Source of the DNA: VRUE01 sp036271315
Lineage (GTDB): Bacteria > Actinomycetota > Thermoleophilia > Solirubrobacterales > 70-9
DNA: 64,000 bases
Assembly: GCA_036271315.1 (NCBI GenBank)
Contig: DATBAV010000034.1
Coordinates: forward strand, 27,151-91,150
Reading direction: 5' to 3'
The notes under the pieces were generated by a model. It was not told the origin of the DNA, did not search any database, and saw only the letters and a list, made by a program, of their open reading frames with translations. Positions 34,713 to 42,782 of the stretch are shown here, piece by piece; within the stretch, counting starts at the first letter, position 1; every line of letters begins with the position of its first letter. The position numbers and the translations under genes are program-made.

Positions 34713-35426
34713 ATGCTTCCCCAGCGCCGCGAGATCGCCAACCTGGTCGTCTGCGAGGACGACGCGCAGACCCTCGAGCTGCTCTGCGACAACCTGGTCG
34801 CCGATCGCTTCGGAGTGCTGCCCGCCCCAAACGCCTCCGACGCCCTGCGGCTCTGCCGCTACAACCACCCCGACCTGCTGTTGCTTGATCTCTCGCTGCC
34901 CGACGCTTCCGGGCTCGACGTGCTGCGCGAGATTCGCGAGGCGGATGGGGTCACCTCGCGCTTCGATCCCGCCCTGCCGGTGATCGTCCTCACCGGCCGT
35001 GGCTCCGAGGAGGACCGGGTACGGGGACTTGAGATTGGAGCTGACGACTACATGGTGAAGCCGCTGGCCTACGCTGAGCTTCGCGCCCGCATCGGCGCGG
35101 TCCTGCGGCGCGGATCGGGCGGGCGCCAAGGACCGCTTCGCGTCGGTGACATCGTTGTCGATCCGGCGCGGCGGAAGGCCTGGGTGGGCGAGCGCGAGGT
35201 CGTGCTCTCGAACAAGGAGTTTGGTCTGCTGCGCGTGCTTGCCGGCGAGCCCTCGCGGGTCTTCACGAAGCGCGAGTTGCTCGAGGCGGTCTGGGGGTAC
35301 CGCAGCCCGGCGCGGACGCGGACGCTCGATTCGCACGCCAGCCGGCTGCGGCGCAAACTCGATCCGGAGAGCGGCCGCTACGTGGTCAACTGCTGGGGCT
35401 ACGGCTACCGCTTGATCGACGGATGA
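34713..35426 (+). CDS. OmpR-family response regulator
   Basis: A 237-residue regulator. The receiver domain has the acidic pair CEDD, phospho-acceptor Asp59 in LLLLDLSLPDASG, and Lys in DYMVKPLAY. The winged-helix output domain carries VLSNKEFGLLRVL and ends with GYGYRLIDG. ATG 34713 gives the normal N-terminus. It overlaps the histidine kinase gene by 4 bp. By position it probably controls the downstream Tad-like genes or its own operon. Confidence 0.92.
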   Translation: MLPQRREIANLVVCEDDAQTLELLCDNLVADRFGVLPAPNASDALRLCRYNHPDLLLLDLSLPDASGLDVLREIREADGVTSRFDPALPVIVLTGRGSEEDRVRGLEIGADDYMVKPLAYAELRARIGAVLRRGSGGRQGPLRVGDIVVDPARRKAWVGEREVVLSNKEFGLLRVLAGEPSRVFTKRELLEAVWGYRSPARTRTLDSHASRLRRKLDPESGRYVVNCWGYGYRLIDG

Positions 35427-36151
35427 CCGAGCTTGCTCAGATCGTCGCCGGCTGGCCCGGTGTCCTCTCGATGGCCGCCGCCGTGGCGGCGCAGAGCTTG
35501 CGCGCGGGACGGCGGCGCAGTGCTCTCAACGAGGCGCTGCACGAGCTGCGCCGCCCGCTGCAGGCGGTGGCCCTGGCGGCCGGGCCGCGGTTCGGGAGCC
35601 CGGCCGGCACCGGCGAGCCGATCGAGCTCGCGGCCGCGGCGCTCGAACGCCTCGACCGCGAGATCAACGGCGGCCCATTGGTGCCCGCGTTGGGTGAGGT
35701 CGACGCCGGTGCGCTCGCCCGCGCGGCCGTTGCGCGTTGGCAGGCACGCGTGCAGATCGCGGAAGGCTCGCTCGAGCTGCGCTGGAACGCCGGCGAGGTG
35801 CTGGTCAGCGGGGATCGCAGCGCGCTTGCCCAGGCGCTCGACAACCTGATCGTCAACGCGATCGAGCACGGTGGCTCGACGATCGTCGTCGCCGGCAGGT
35901 TGCTCGAGGGGCGCTTGCGCATTGCCGTTGCCGATTCGGGACGGGCGACGCGACCGCGACCGCGGCGCAACGGCCCAGCCCAAATAGCGGCTCGACTCTC
36001 GGGCCGCCACTACCGCGGACACGGCCTCGGTGTAGTGCGGCGGGTGGCGGCCGATCACAACGGTCGGTTTTCTCTCCGTCACTCGGAACGGGGATCGCTC
36101 GCGGTGCTCGAGTTGCCATTGGCCAAGACGGAGAGCGGGCGGGCGGCGTGA
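35423..36151 (+). CDS. Sensor histidine kinase without an evident sensor domain
   Basis: A 242-residue short kinase. The dimerisation helix holds the phospho-acceptor His40 in NEALHELRRPLQAV. The ATPase domain has the N-box DNLIVNAIEHGGS, a reduced ADSGRATRPRP G1 region, and HGLGVVRRVAADHNG as G2. Only a weak hydrophobic stretch precedes the H-box, so there is no clear membrane or ligand-binding sensor. It is coupled by 4-bp overlaps to the OmpR-type regulator before it and the CpaB-like gene after it. The signal may come from a protein partner. Confidence 0.82.
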   Translation: MTELAQIVAGWPGVLSMAAAVAAQSLRAGRRRSALNEALHELRRPLQAVALAAGPRFGSPAGTGEPIELAAAALERLDREINGGPLVPALGEVDAGALARAAVARWQARVQIAEGSLELRWNAGEVLVSGDRSALAQALDNLIVNAIEHGGSTIVVAGRLLEGRLRIAVADSGRATRPRPRRNGPAQIAARLSGRHYRGHGLGVVRRVAADHNGRFSLRHSERGSLAVLELPLAKTESGRAA

Positions 36152-36804
36152 GCCGACGTACCCGGGCGATCGCCTTTCTTGGACTCGCCCTGGTCACCGC
36201 CGCCCTGGCGGCCGGCATCGCCGACAGCTACGGCTCGCGGGTGGCGAGTGGCTACGGCCCCCTGCGCCAGGTCGTTGTCGCGACCAAGAGCCTCGGGCCA
36301 CGGAGCGTTTTGCGGCCAGCCGATATCGCTGGCGGGATGGAGACGCGCCGGGTGCCGGTTCGGTTTGCGCCCGCGGGGGCTTTGAGCGATCCGCGGGAAG
36401 CGCTTGGCCTGGAACCAACCGTCGGGTTCGAGCCGGGTTCTTATCTGGTTGCGAGTCAACTGCGGGCACGACGGCCGAGGGGCGGATCGAGCGCCGCCCT
36501 CGGGCCAAGCCGGCGCCCGGTCGAAATCTCGGTCAGCGGCGCCGAAGCTCTACTGGCGACTGGTGCGGCTAGTGCGGGCGCGAAAGTCGATGTCGTCGTC
36601 ACCACCGAGCCGAGCGGCAGCGGCGCTGGTCGCACCTACGTGGCGGCGGCCGCGGTGACGTTGCTCGCGCTCGGCCCGGGGGCCGATGGGCCGGGCCCCG
36701 GTGGCACGGCGGCGGCGACTCTGGCGCTGACCAAGCGGCAGGCTTTGCGATTGATCGCCGCCGAAAGCTTCGCCCGCAAGCTGACGCTGCTGCCGGGAGC
36801 CTGA
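36148..36804 (+). CDS. cpaB: CpaB/RcpC-like SAF-domain protein
   Basis: A 218-residue protein with an N-terminal membrane anchor (AIAFLGLALVTAALAAGIA). A SAF-type domain follows: QVVVATKSLGPRSVLRPADI and RFAPAGALSDPREALGLEPT, then a linker and a small C-terminal domain. CpaB/RcpC proteins sit in the periplasmic or outer part of Tad pilus machines. GTG 36148 overlaps the kinase stop as GTGA. It is short for the family but the SAF core is complete. Confidence 0.8.
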   Translation: MSRRTRAIAFLGLALVTAALAAGIADSYGSRVASGYGPLRQVVVATKSLGPRSVLRPADIAGGMETRRVPVRFAPAGALSDPREALGLEPTVGFEPGSYLVASQLRARRPRGGSSAALGPSRRPVEISVSGAEALLATGAASAGAKVDVVVTTEPSGSGAGRTYVAAAAVTLLALGPGADGPGPGGTAAATLALTKRQALRLIAAESFARKLTLLPGA

Positions 36805-36807
36805 GCG

Positions 36808-37941
36808 ATGGCGACGCGGGAGCGCCACCTTGCCGACCTCGCCGATGAGCTCCGCCTGCGGTTGATCGAGCGGCGCCGGGTTGCGGCCGCAAGCGGGGGC
36901 TCCACCGCGGTGGAGCTTCCCGACGAGGTGCGGGCCCTGGTCGACGAGGAGGCAGCGCTGCTCGACCCTGCCACTCGGGCGGCGGTCTCGACCAGGATCG
37001 TTCGCGACACGGTCGGCCTCGGCCCGCTCGAGGACCTGCTTGCCGACCCCTCGGTCGAGGAGGTAATGGTCAACGGGCCAGACGAGATCTACGTCGAGCG
37101 GGCGGGTCGAATCGAGCAGGTCGATGTTTGCTTTCCGGACGAGGAGGAGCTGCGCAACGCGATCGAGCGCATCCTCGCGCCGCTGGGGCGGCGAATCGAT
37201 GAGCTCAGCCCGATGGTCGACGCCCGCCTCGCCGACGGCTCGCGGGTCAACGTCGTCATCCCGCCGCTCGCGGTCGACGGGCCGGCGCTGTCGATCAGGC
37301 GTTTTGGCGCGTCGCGGCCGGTGATGCGGGAGCTGGTCGAACGGGGAAGCCTCAGCGCCTCCCAGTGCGAGCTGCTCGGGCAGGCGGTAGCGGACCGGCG
37401 CAGCATCCTCGTCAGCGGCGGCACCGGTGCGGGCAAGACGACCTTGCTCAATGCGCTCTCGGGCTTCATCGACTCCGGCGAGCGCATCGTCACGATCGAG
37501 GACGCGGCCGAGCTGCGTTTGCAGCAGCGCCACGTGGTGCGGCTGGAGAGCAGGCCGGCCAGCGTTGAGGGCAAGGGGGAGGTGACCGTGCGCGACCTGC
37601 TGCGCAACGCCCTGCGGATGCGTCCCGACCGGATCGTGATCGGTGAGGTGCGCGGCCCCGAGGCGCTTGACCTGCTCACCGCGCTCAACACCGGGCATGA
37701 GGGCGCGCTCTCGACCCTTCACGCCAACTCGGCGGCCGATGCGCTCGGCCGTCTCGAGACGCTGGCGCTGATGGCTGGAGTCGGGCTGCCGCACGAGGCG
37801 ATCGCCGAGCAGGTGCAACGCGGCGTTGACCTCGTCGTCCAGGTTGAGCGTCGCCCCGATGGCTCGCGCCGCGTCGCCGAGATCGCCGAGGTGGTCCGGG
37901 TCGCTGGTACCACGGCCGTCAGGGCCTTGGCGCCGGGGTGA
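36808..37941 (+). CDS. cpaF: CpaF/TadA secretion ATPase
   Basis: A 377-residue type II/IV secretion ATPase that powers Tad pilus assembly or a related secretion machine. The N-terminal domain holds PLEDLLADPSVEEVMVNGPD. Walker A is GGTGAGKTTLLNAL (from about residue 203), followed by the Asp box IVTIEDAAELRL. The Walker B region is RPDRIVIGEVRGPEALDLL, with His box STLHANSA. Length and motifs are typical, so the enzyme should be active. It sits between cpaB and tadB. Confidence 0.95.
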   Translation: MATRERHLADLADELRLRLIERRRVAAASGGSTAVELPDEVRALVDEEAALLDPATRAAVSTRIVRDTVGLGPLEDLLADPSVEEVMVNGPDEIYVERAGRIEQVDVCFPDEEELRNAIERILAPLGRRIDELSPMVDARLADGSRVNVVIPPLAVDGPALSIRRFGASRPVMRELVERGSLSASQCELLGQAVADRRSILVSGGTGAGKTTLLNALSGFIDSGERIVTIEDAAELRLQQRHVVRLESRPASVEGKGEVTVRDLLRNALRMRPDRIVIGEVRGPEALDLLTALNTGHEGALSTLHANSAADALGRLETLALMAGVGLPHEAIAEQVQRGVDLVVQVERRPDGSRRVAEIAEVVRVAGTTAVRALAPG

Positions 37942-37942
37942 A

Positions 37943-38806
37943 ATGGTGAGCGACAGCTCCGGGCTCTTCGTCCCGCTGGTCGGCGCCGCGGCTGGTGGGC
38001 TACTCGCCGTCTCGGCTCGCGAGGCGGTGCTCGCGAGTCCGGCCCTGCTGCGCTGGGTGCGTCGCGCGCTGGAGCCGTTGCAGCGGGCCGGGCGCGAGGG
38101 CTACTCGCCCTCGAGCCCCGAGCGCCGCCGCCTTGCCGTGCTCGGCAGCTTCGCGGCGGTGGCCGGAGGTTGGTTCGTCGGCGGTGCCGTCCTGGCGCTG
38201 CCACTCGTGGTCGCCGGTCCGGCCCTGGCCGCTTGGGCGTTGGCGGCACGACGCCGGCGCTACCGGCGCGCGGTCGAGCGAGCTCTTCCCGACGTCGCCC
38301 TCGCGGTCGCCGACTCGCTGACGGCGGGACGCTCGCTGCGCGCCTCGCTGCCGGCGGCGGCCACCTCGCTCGACGGTCCGGCTTCGGTTGAGTTGGCGCG
38401 GCTCGGCGCGGAGCTGGACCTCGGCGCCGCTACCGGCAGTGCCGTTGCCGCTTGGCGCCAGAGGATGCGCTCGGCGAGGGTCGATGCCCTCGCCGCCGCG
38501 CTGCTCAGCCAGCAGCTCGCGGGAGGTGACCTGGCCGGCCTCTTGCGTCGCTTCGCCGAGGGCGCAGCGGAGCGAGATCGAGTTGCCGAAGACGCCAAGG
38601 CGGCGACCTCGCAGGCCCGCTTCACCGGTTTGCTCGTGGTCGCGATGCCAACCGGCGGCGCGCTTTTCGCCGAGCTGCTGCAGCCGGGATTCCTCGCCAA
38701 GGTGCTGAGCTCGCCCGCCTCGGCGTTGCTGCTCGCCCTCGCCGCCTTGCTCCAGTTGGCGGGGTTCGTCGCGATTCGGCGCCTCTCCCAGGTGGTCGAG
38801 CGATGA
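37943..38806 (+). CDS. tadB: TadB-like type II secretion F-domain membrane protein
   Basis: A 287-residue inner-membrane platform protein. Two N-terminal hydrophobic regions precede the cytoplasmic GspF-like helical domain (RRAVERALPDVALAVADSLT; ALLSQQLAGGDLAGLLRRFA), and two C-terminal membrane segments follow (FTGLLVVAMPTGGALFAEL; ALLLALAALLQLAGF). TadB pairs with TadC beneath the CpaF ATPase. It starts just after cpaF and overlaps tadC by 4 bp. Confidence 0.85.
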   Translation: MVSDSSGLFVPLVGAAAGGLLAVSAREAVLASPALLRWVRRALEPLQRAGREGYSPSSPERRRLAVLGSFAAVAGGWFVGGAVLALPLVVAGPALAAWALAARRRRYRRAVERALPDVALAVADSLTAGRSLRASLPAAATSLDGPASVELARLGAELDLGAATGSAVAAWRQRMRSARVDALAAALLSQQLAGGDLAGLLRRFAEGAAERDRVAEDAKAATSQARFTGLLVVAMPTGGALFAELLQPGFLAKVLSSPASALLLALAALLQLAGFVAIRRLSQVVER

Positions 38807-39621
38807 GCCCGGCGGGCCTTCTGGTCGCGGTGGCGGTCCTGCTTGCTTGGGCGGGGATGCGCGAGCTGGGCGCGGGTGCTTCTGCCCTCCGCTCGCGGCT
38901 CGCCCGCGGCGGCGGCAGGTTGGCGACGACCTCGCTCCGTCTCGGCCTCCCGGCGCGCATCGCCAGGTCGGGCCTCGAGTCGCGGCTGCCGCTGGCGGCG
39001 GTCCTACTGGGCAAGTGCGCCGCTGCTGCCACGGGTGGCCTCGTCGCGCTGGCGGCTGCCCCGGTGGCACCCGGACATCTCTCGCTGCTCGTTACGGCTG
39101 GACTGCCGGCTGCCGGCTTCCTTCTCCCCGATGCGCTGCTCGAGCGCCGGGCCCGGTTGCGCCGGCATCGCCTGGTCGGTGCCCTGCCCGACGCTTGCGA
39201 TCTGCTCGCGGTTGCCGCCGCGACCGGCCGCGGCACGGCCTCTGGTTTTGCCGAGCTCGCCCGCGGCGGCGACGGTCCGCTCGCCGACGAGCTGCGCATG
39301 ACCGTCGCCGAGCTCTCCTGCGGCCGCCCACTGCCGGCGGCGCTGCGTTCGCTGCGCGACCGGGTTCCCGGCAGCGAGCTCGCCACCCTCTGCGCTGCGA
39401 TCGAACGCTCGCGACGCTACGGCTCGCCGCTGGCCGAGCAGCTGCGGCGCCAGTCGAGCGCCCTGCGCAGCGGCCAGCGCCGCGCGGTCGAGGAGCGCGC
39501 CGCCCGCGCTGCGCCGAAGATCCAGCTCGTCGTCGCCCTGATCCTCGTCCCCTCGGTCCTGCTGATGATCGTCGCCGCGCTGATCGCCAACGCCGACATC
39601 CTCCTTTCAGGGTTTAGTTAG
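38803..39621 (+). CDS. tadC: TadC-like type II secretion F-domain membrane protein
   Basis: A 272-residue partner of TadB. It has an N-terminal membrane segment, a second hydrophobic region (ATGGLVALAAAPVAPGHLSL), the GspF helical domain (RLVGALPDACDLLAVAAATG; LATLCAAIERSRRYGSPLAE), and a C-terminal membrane segment (QLVVALILVPSVLLMIVAAL). It is the last gene of the run. No Flp pilin, TadE/F pseudopilin or prepilin peptidase follows; the next gene is on the other strand. Confidence 0.85.
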   Translation: MSPAGLLVAVAVLLAWAGMRELGAGASALRSRLARGGGRLATTSLRLGLPARIARSGLESRLPLAAVLLGKCAAAATGGLVALAAAPVAPGHLSLLVTAGLPAAGFLLPDALLERRARLRRHRLVGALPDACDLLAVAAATGRGTASGFAELARGGDGPLADELRMTVAELSCGRPLPAALRSLRDRVPGSELATLCAAIERSRRYGSPLAEQLRRQSSALRSGQRRAVEERAARAAPKIQLVVALILVPSVLLMIVAALIANADILLSGFS

Positions 39622-39638
39622 CCGCCCCGGACGCGGGA

Positions 39639-39680
39639 GGGCAGCCGCGAGATCGCCGGGTGTGACTAGCGCGGCTGCCC
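39639..39680. terminator. Coreless hairpin between convergent genes
   Basis: Perfect 11-bp arms GGGCAGCCGCG and CGCGGCTGCCC enclose a 20-base loop. It starts 18 bp after the tadC stop and overlaps the stop codon of the convergent gene (39666-39668). No T-run is present. It likely serves both strands as a 3' end. Confidence 0.55.
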
Positions 39681-40571
39681 GGGAGCAGAGGAGGCGGCGC
39701 CTGTCTCCTGCGCCTCCTCGCGCAAGCGTCGGGCGACGGTTGCCGTGGCAGCACGCATGGCGTCGAGCTCGGCGGCCGATTTTTTATGTCCCTTGACGTA
39801 GCAGCAGAGCATGCCTTCGACGAGCTCGAAGGCGAACTTCTTCGGTGCTTCTTCGCCGAGCCAGACGACGAAGGTGGGGGAGAAGAGCCGGCGCAGCCAG
39901 ACCTGGTCCTGCTGCTTGAGGGAGAAGATCTCGTAGTGCTCGTCGAGTGCCTCGCTCTCCAGCCGGACTCGCTGCCTGGATTTGCGGAAGCTGTCCTCGA
40001 GGCCCTCGAAGACGTGAAGGCCGGACTTGCGATTGCAGAGGAGTTCGGGGACCTCGGTCGCGCACTCCGGCACTTCCACCAGGCCGATCGTGTAGCGGTA
40101 GTAGTTCCGCTGCTGACCGTTGCCGGTGCTGGTCGTTTCCTCGTAGGTGTAGAGGGCGAGCAGGCCGTCGACGTCCTCGGCGAACGGGCCGGTAAAGCCG
40201 TGTTCGACGTAGCGCTCGCTGCCCCGGCAGAGCAGCGGCGTCGCCGCTCGCACCTCGCCGTGACCGGATAGGGCCATGCCGCGCTCGCTGGCGTAGGCCG
40301 CGAAGAAGGTCGCTTCGGAACGCCGGTCGGCGATCGCGAAGACGATTAGCAGCGAGACGATCAGCGCCGCGACTGCCGCGCCGGCGCCGATCGTGGCGCC
40401 GAGGTAGACGGCTCCAGCGATGCCGGCGGCGAGGACGAAGATCGCGGTCGCGATCCAGGTGACGGGCTTGCCGAGCAGGCGCCGGAAAAGCGGGCCGCGC
40501 AGGTAGTTGGCGTCGTCTGGCGCCTCCTCCGCGGGGGCCTGGGGAGGCGGTGCGGCCTGCTCCTCGCTCAC
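39666..40571 (-). CDS. Membrane protein of unknown function
   Basis: A 301-residue protein. A Pro/Ala/Glu-rich N-terminus precedes two adjacent membrane segments (WIATAIFVLAAGIAGAVYLG; AVAALIVSLLIVFAIADR). A large soluble domain of about 200 residues follows, containing FFAAYASERGMALSG, YEETTSTGNGQQRNYYRYTI and LEDSFRKSRQRVRLESEALD. The layout recalls DUF3137-like proteins, but that is a guess. It is divergent from mraZ. No catalytic motif is seen. Confidence 0.65.
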   Translation of the reverse strand: MSEEQAAPPPQAPAEEAPDDANYLRGPLFRRLLGKPVTWIATAIFVLAAGIAGAVYLGATIGAGAAVAALIVSLLIVFAIADRRSEATFFAAYASERGMALSGHGEVRAATPLLCRGSERYVEHGFTGPFAEDVDGLLALYTYEETTSTGNGQQRNYYRYTIGLVEVPECATEVPELLCNRKSGLHVFEGLEDSFRKSRQRVRLESEALDEHYEIFSLKQQDQVWLRRLFSPTFVVWLGEEAPKKFAFELVEGMLCCYVKGHKKSAAELDAMRAATATVARRLREEAQETGAASSAPGQPR

Positions 40572-40610
40572 GTCGGCAACTTAACGCAGGGTTGCAAATG
40601 GGCTTGCATT

Positions 40611-40643
40611 GTGGGGTCGTGTTGCAAAGTGGGGGAAAGTGGG
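40611..40643 (+). promoter_or_regulatory. MraZ-box cluster upstream of mraZ
   Basis: GTGGG occurs at 40611, 40629 and 40639, all on the plus strand. The last two have the 10-bp spacing typical of MraZ operator boxes. They lie about 120-150 bp before mraZ and suggest classic autoregulation of the dcw cluster. The rest of the 192-bp gap likely holds the promoter. Confidence 0.6.
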
Positions 40644-40763
40644 TTACTGTGCCGCTCGAGTTGAAGCCCAGGACCGGGGTGGTGAGGCTCCTCCCACCTC
40701 ATCACCTCGGTCCTAACTCTTTTCCTGGTCCACGCGCAGCGCTCGCAAAGAAAGGAACCGGCG

Positions 40764-41207
40764 GTGGCATTTCGGGGCCTCTACGAGCACAGTCTCGATT
40801 CAAAGGATCGCCTCACGGTCCCCTCCCGGTTCAGGGCCGCCCTCTCCGACGGCATAGTTCTGTCCAAGGGCTTCGACCCCTGCGTCTGGATGCACACCAC
40901 TGCCGAGTTCGAGCAGCTCTCCGACCGCTTCCTCTCGCCGCACAGCCCCTTTGGCCACGACGCGCGCCAGCTGCGCCGCCGCTTCCACGGTGGCTCCTTC
41001 GACGAGAAGCTCGACTCCGCCGGCCGCATCCGCGTGCCCAAGCCGCTGATCGAGCACGCCGGCCTGGGCGGGCCCTGCGTCGTCGTCGGCACGGGGGAGT
41101 ATCTGGAGATCTGGAACGCCGAGGCCTGGGCCAAGCAGGAGGCCGAGCTGGACGCCTCGGCGCCGGAGATCGCCGAGGGCCTGGCCGCCAACGGAGCGCC
41201 TGAGTGA
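40764..41207 (+). CDS. mraZ: Transcriptional regulator MraZ
   Basis: A 147-residue MraZ with two tandem AbrB-like (SpoVT) halves. Each half carries the conserved motif: HSLDSKDRLTVPSRFR near residue 9, and FDEKLDSAGRIRVPKPLIEH near residue 83. It forms ring oligomers that bind GTGGG repeats and control the division and cell-wall cluster. GTG 40764 gives the standard MAFRGLYEHSLD start. It is the first gene of the dcw cluster. Confidence 0.96.
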   Translation: MAFRGLYEHSLDSKDRLTVPSRFRAALSDGIVLSKGFDPCVWMHTTAEFEQLSDRFLSPHSPFGHDARQLRRRFHGGSFDEKLDSAGRIRVPKPLIEHAGLGGPCVVVGTGEYLEIWNAEAWAKQEAELDASAPEIAEGLAANGAPE

Positions 41208-41277
41208 GATGGCGAGCCGTGCCTACTCAACCCCAAGCCTGCCCAGCCGAGACTTAACTCGCGCAAACCTTGTCTAT

Positions 41278-42225
41278 ATGCCGACCGAGCACCAACCCGT
41301 CCTCGCCACCGAGCTGGTCGACCTGCTGGCTCCCCAGCCCGGTCAGACCGCGATCGACTGCACCTTCGGCGCCGGCGGCCACGCCCGCCTCGTCGCCGAG
41401 GCTCTGGGGCCCGACGGGACGCTGATCTGCATCGACCGCGACCCCGGCGCGCTGGCCCGCTATGAAGCCTTCGCCGCCGAGGTTCCCTGCTCGACCCGCT
41501 TCATTTCCAGCGACTTCGCGGCAGGTCTTCGTGCCATGTACGGCGAAGGCATGCGCCCAGAGATGGTCTACATGGACCTCGGAATGTCCTCGATGCAGGT
41601 CGATGCCTGGGAGCGGGGCTTCTCCTACTCCTACGACGCACCCCTCGACATGCGCATGGACACCCGCCAGCAGCTGAGCGCCGCCGACATCGTCAACGAG
41701 TGGCCGGAGTCGCGCCTGGCGCAAGCGCTGCGCCGCTTCGGCGAGGAGCGCTACGCCGGCGGAATCGCCCGCGAGATCAGTCGCCGCCGGCCGCTCTCAA
41801 CGACTTCTGAGCTGGTCGACGCGATCAAAGCCGGCATGCCGGCCTCGGCCCGCTTCGGCGGCGGCCACCCGGCCAAGCGCACTTTCCAGGCGATTCGGAT
41901 CGCCGTCAACGGCGAGCTCGACTCGCTCGAGGACGCGCTGCCGACGGCCTGGGGCATGCTGCCGCTCGGCGGTCGCCTCGGCGCGATCTCCTTCCACTCG
42001 CTCGAGGATCGTCGCGTCAAGCAGTTCCTCGCCGAGCGCGCCAAGGGCTGCGTCTGCCCGCCTGAGCTGCCGGTCTGCGTCTGCGGCCGCGAGCCCGAAG
42101 CCGAGCCGCTGACCCGCCGCGCCGTCGCGCCCGGCCCGGAGGAGGTCGCGACCAACCCACGCTCCCGCTCCGCCCACCTGCGCGTCTCGATGAAGATCGC
42201 CGAGCCGGCGGAGGCCGGGGCCTGA
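41278..42225 (+). CDS. rsmH: 16S rRNA (cytosine-1402-N4) methyltransferase RsmH
   Basis: A 315-residue SAM-dependent enzyme that methylates N4 of C1402 in the 30S decoding site. Motifs are HQPVLATELVDLLAP, the SAM loop DCTFGAGGHARL, MDLGMSSMQVD, the rGFSYSYDAPLDMRMD segment, and FHSLEDRRVKQFL near the end with RAKGCVCPPELPVCVCG. ATG 41278 fits family starts; ATG 41209, one base after the mraZ stop, would add 23 residues. Second gene of the dcw cluster. Confidence 0.95.
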   Translation: MPTEHQPVLATELVDLLAPQPGQTAIDCTFGAGGHARLVAEALGPDGTLICIDRDPGALARYEAFAAEVPCSTRFISSDFAAGLRAMYGEGMRPEMVYMDLGMSSMQVDAWERGFSYSYDAPLDMRMDTRQQLSAADIVNEWPESRLAQALRRFGEERYAGGIAREISRRRPLSTTSELVDAIKAGMPASARFGGGHPAKRTFQAIRIAVNGELDSLEDALPTAWGMLPLGGRLGAISFHSLEDRRVKQFLAERAKGCVCPPELPVCVCGREPEAEPLTRRAVAPGPEEVATNPRSRSAHLRVSMKIAEPAEAGA

Positions 42226-42770
42226 TGGCCGCCGCTGCGACCGCTCGCGCCGCTGCCGCCCCGGCGCCGGCGCGCAAAGCGCCCGTGCGCAGGAAGCCGC
42301 CTGCGCTCAAGGCAGCGCCAGCCCGTCAGGCTCCTGCCCGCAAAGCTCCCAGTCGTCGCAAAGCTCCCAGTCGTCGTCCCGGCGGCCAGCTGATCCCGAT
42401 CGCGGCCGGCGCCGCGACCGCGGTCCGCCATCTGCCCGACTCGAACCTGATGGTGCGGATGACCCGCGGCCGCGCCTGGATCGGCGTGCTCGGCGTGCTG
42501 CTGGCCGGGATCGTCGCGATCAACGTGGTCACCCTCAGCCTCTCCGCCAGCGCCAGCCACGTCGAGAGCAACATCACGGCGTTGGAAGAGGAGAACCCGC
42601 TGCTGCGCGCCCGCGAATCGCGGCTGTACGGCTCTTCGCGCGTGAGTCACGAAGCCGCTGCGGTCGGTCTCGCTCCGACGGCAACCGACCAGGTCGGTTA
42701 TGTGCAGGCCTCCAGCAAAGACGTCGCGATCGCCGCTCAGCGACTCGCCGCCGCCGGCCCGGGCTACTAG
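42225..42770 (+). CDS. ftsL: FtsL-like division protein
   Basis: A 181-residue bitopic membrane protein between rsmH and ftsI, the usual place of ftsL. The cytoplasmic N-terminus of about 70 residues is unusually long and Ala/Lys/Pro/Arg-rich. One membrane segment (IGVLGVLLAGIVAINVVTLSL) leads to a short coiled coil (SASHVESNITALEEENPLLR). FtsL works with DivIC and FtsQ to activate septal synthesis. Identity rests mainly on position and topology. Its start overlaps rsmH by one base. Confidence 0.8.
   Translation: MAAAATARAAAAPAPARKAPVRRKPPALKAAPARQAPARKAPSRRKAPSRRPGGQLIPIAAGAATAVRHLPDSNLMVRMTRGRAWIGVLGVLLAGIVAINVVTLSLSASASHVESNITALEEENPLLRARESRLYGSSRVSHEAAAVGLAPTATDQVGYVQASSKDVAIAAQRLAAAGPGY
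42339..42374 (+). repeat. Perfect 18-bp tandem duplication in ftsL
   Basis: The unit CGCAAAGCTCCCAGTCGT occurs twice in direct succession, coding RKAPSR twice in the basic N-terminal tail of FtsL. It is in frame and suggests recent slippage. Confidence 0.8.
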
Positions 42771-42782
42771 GGGTCAACCGCG

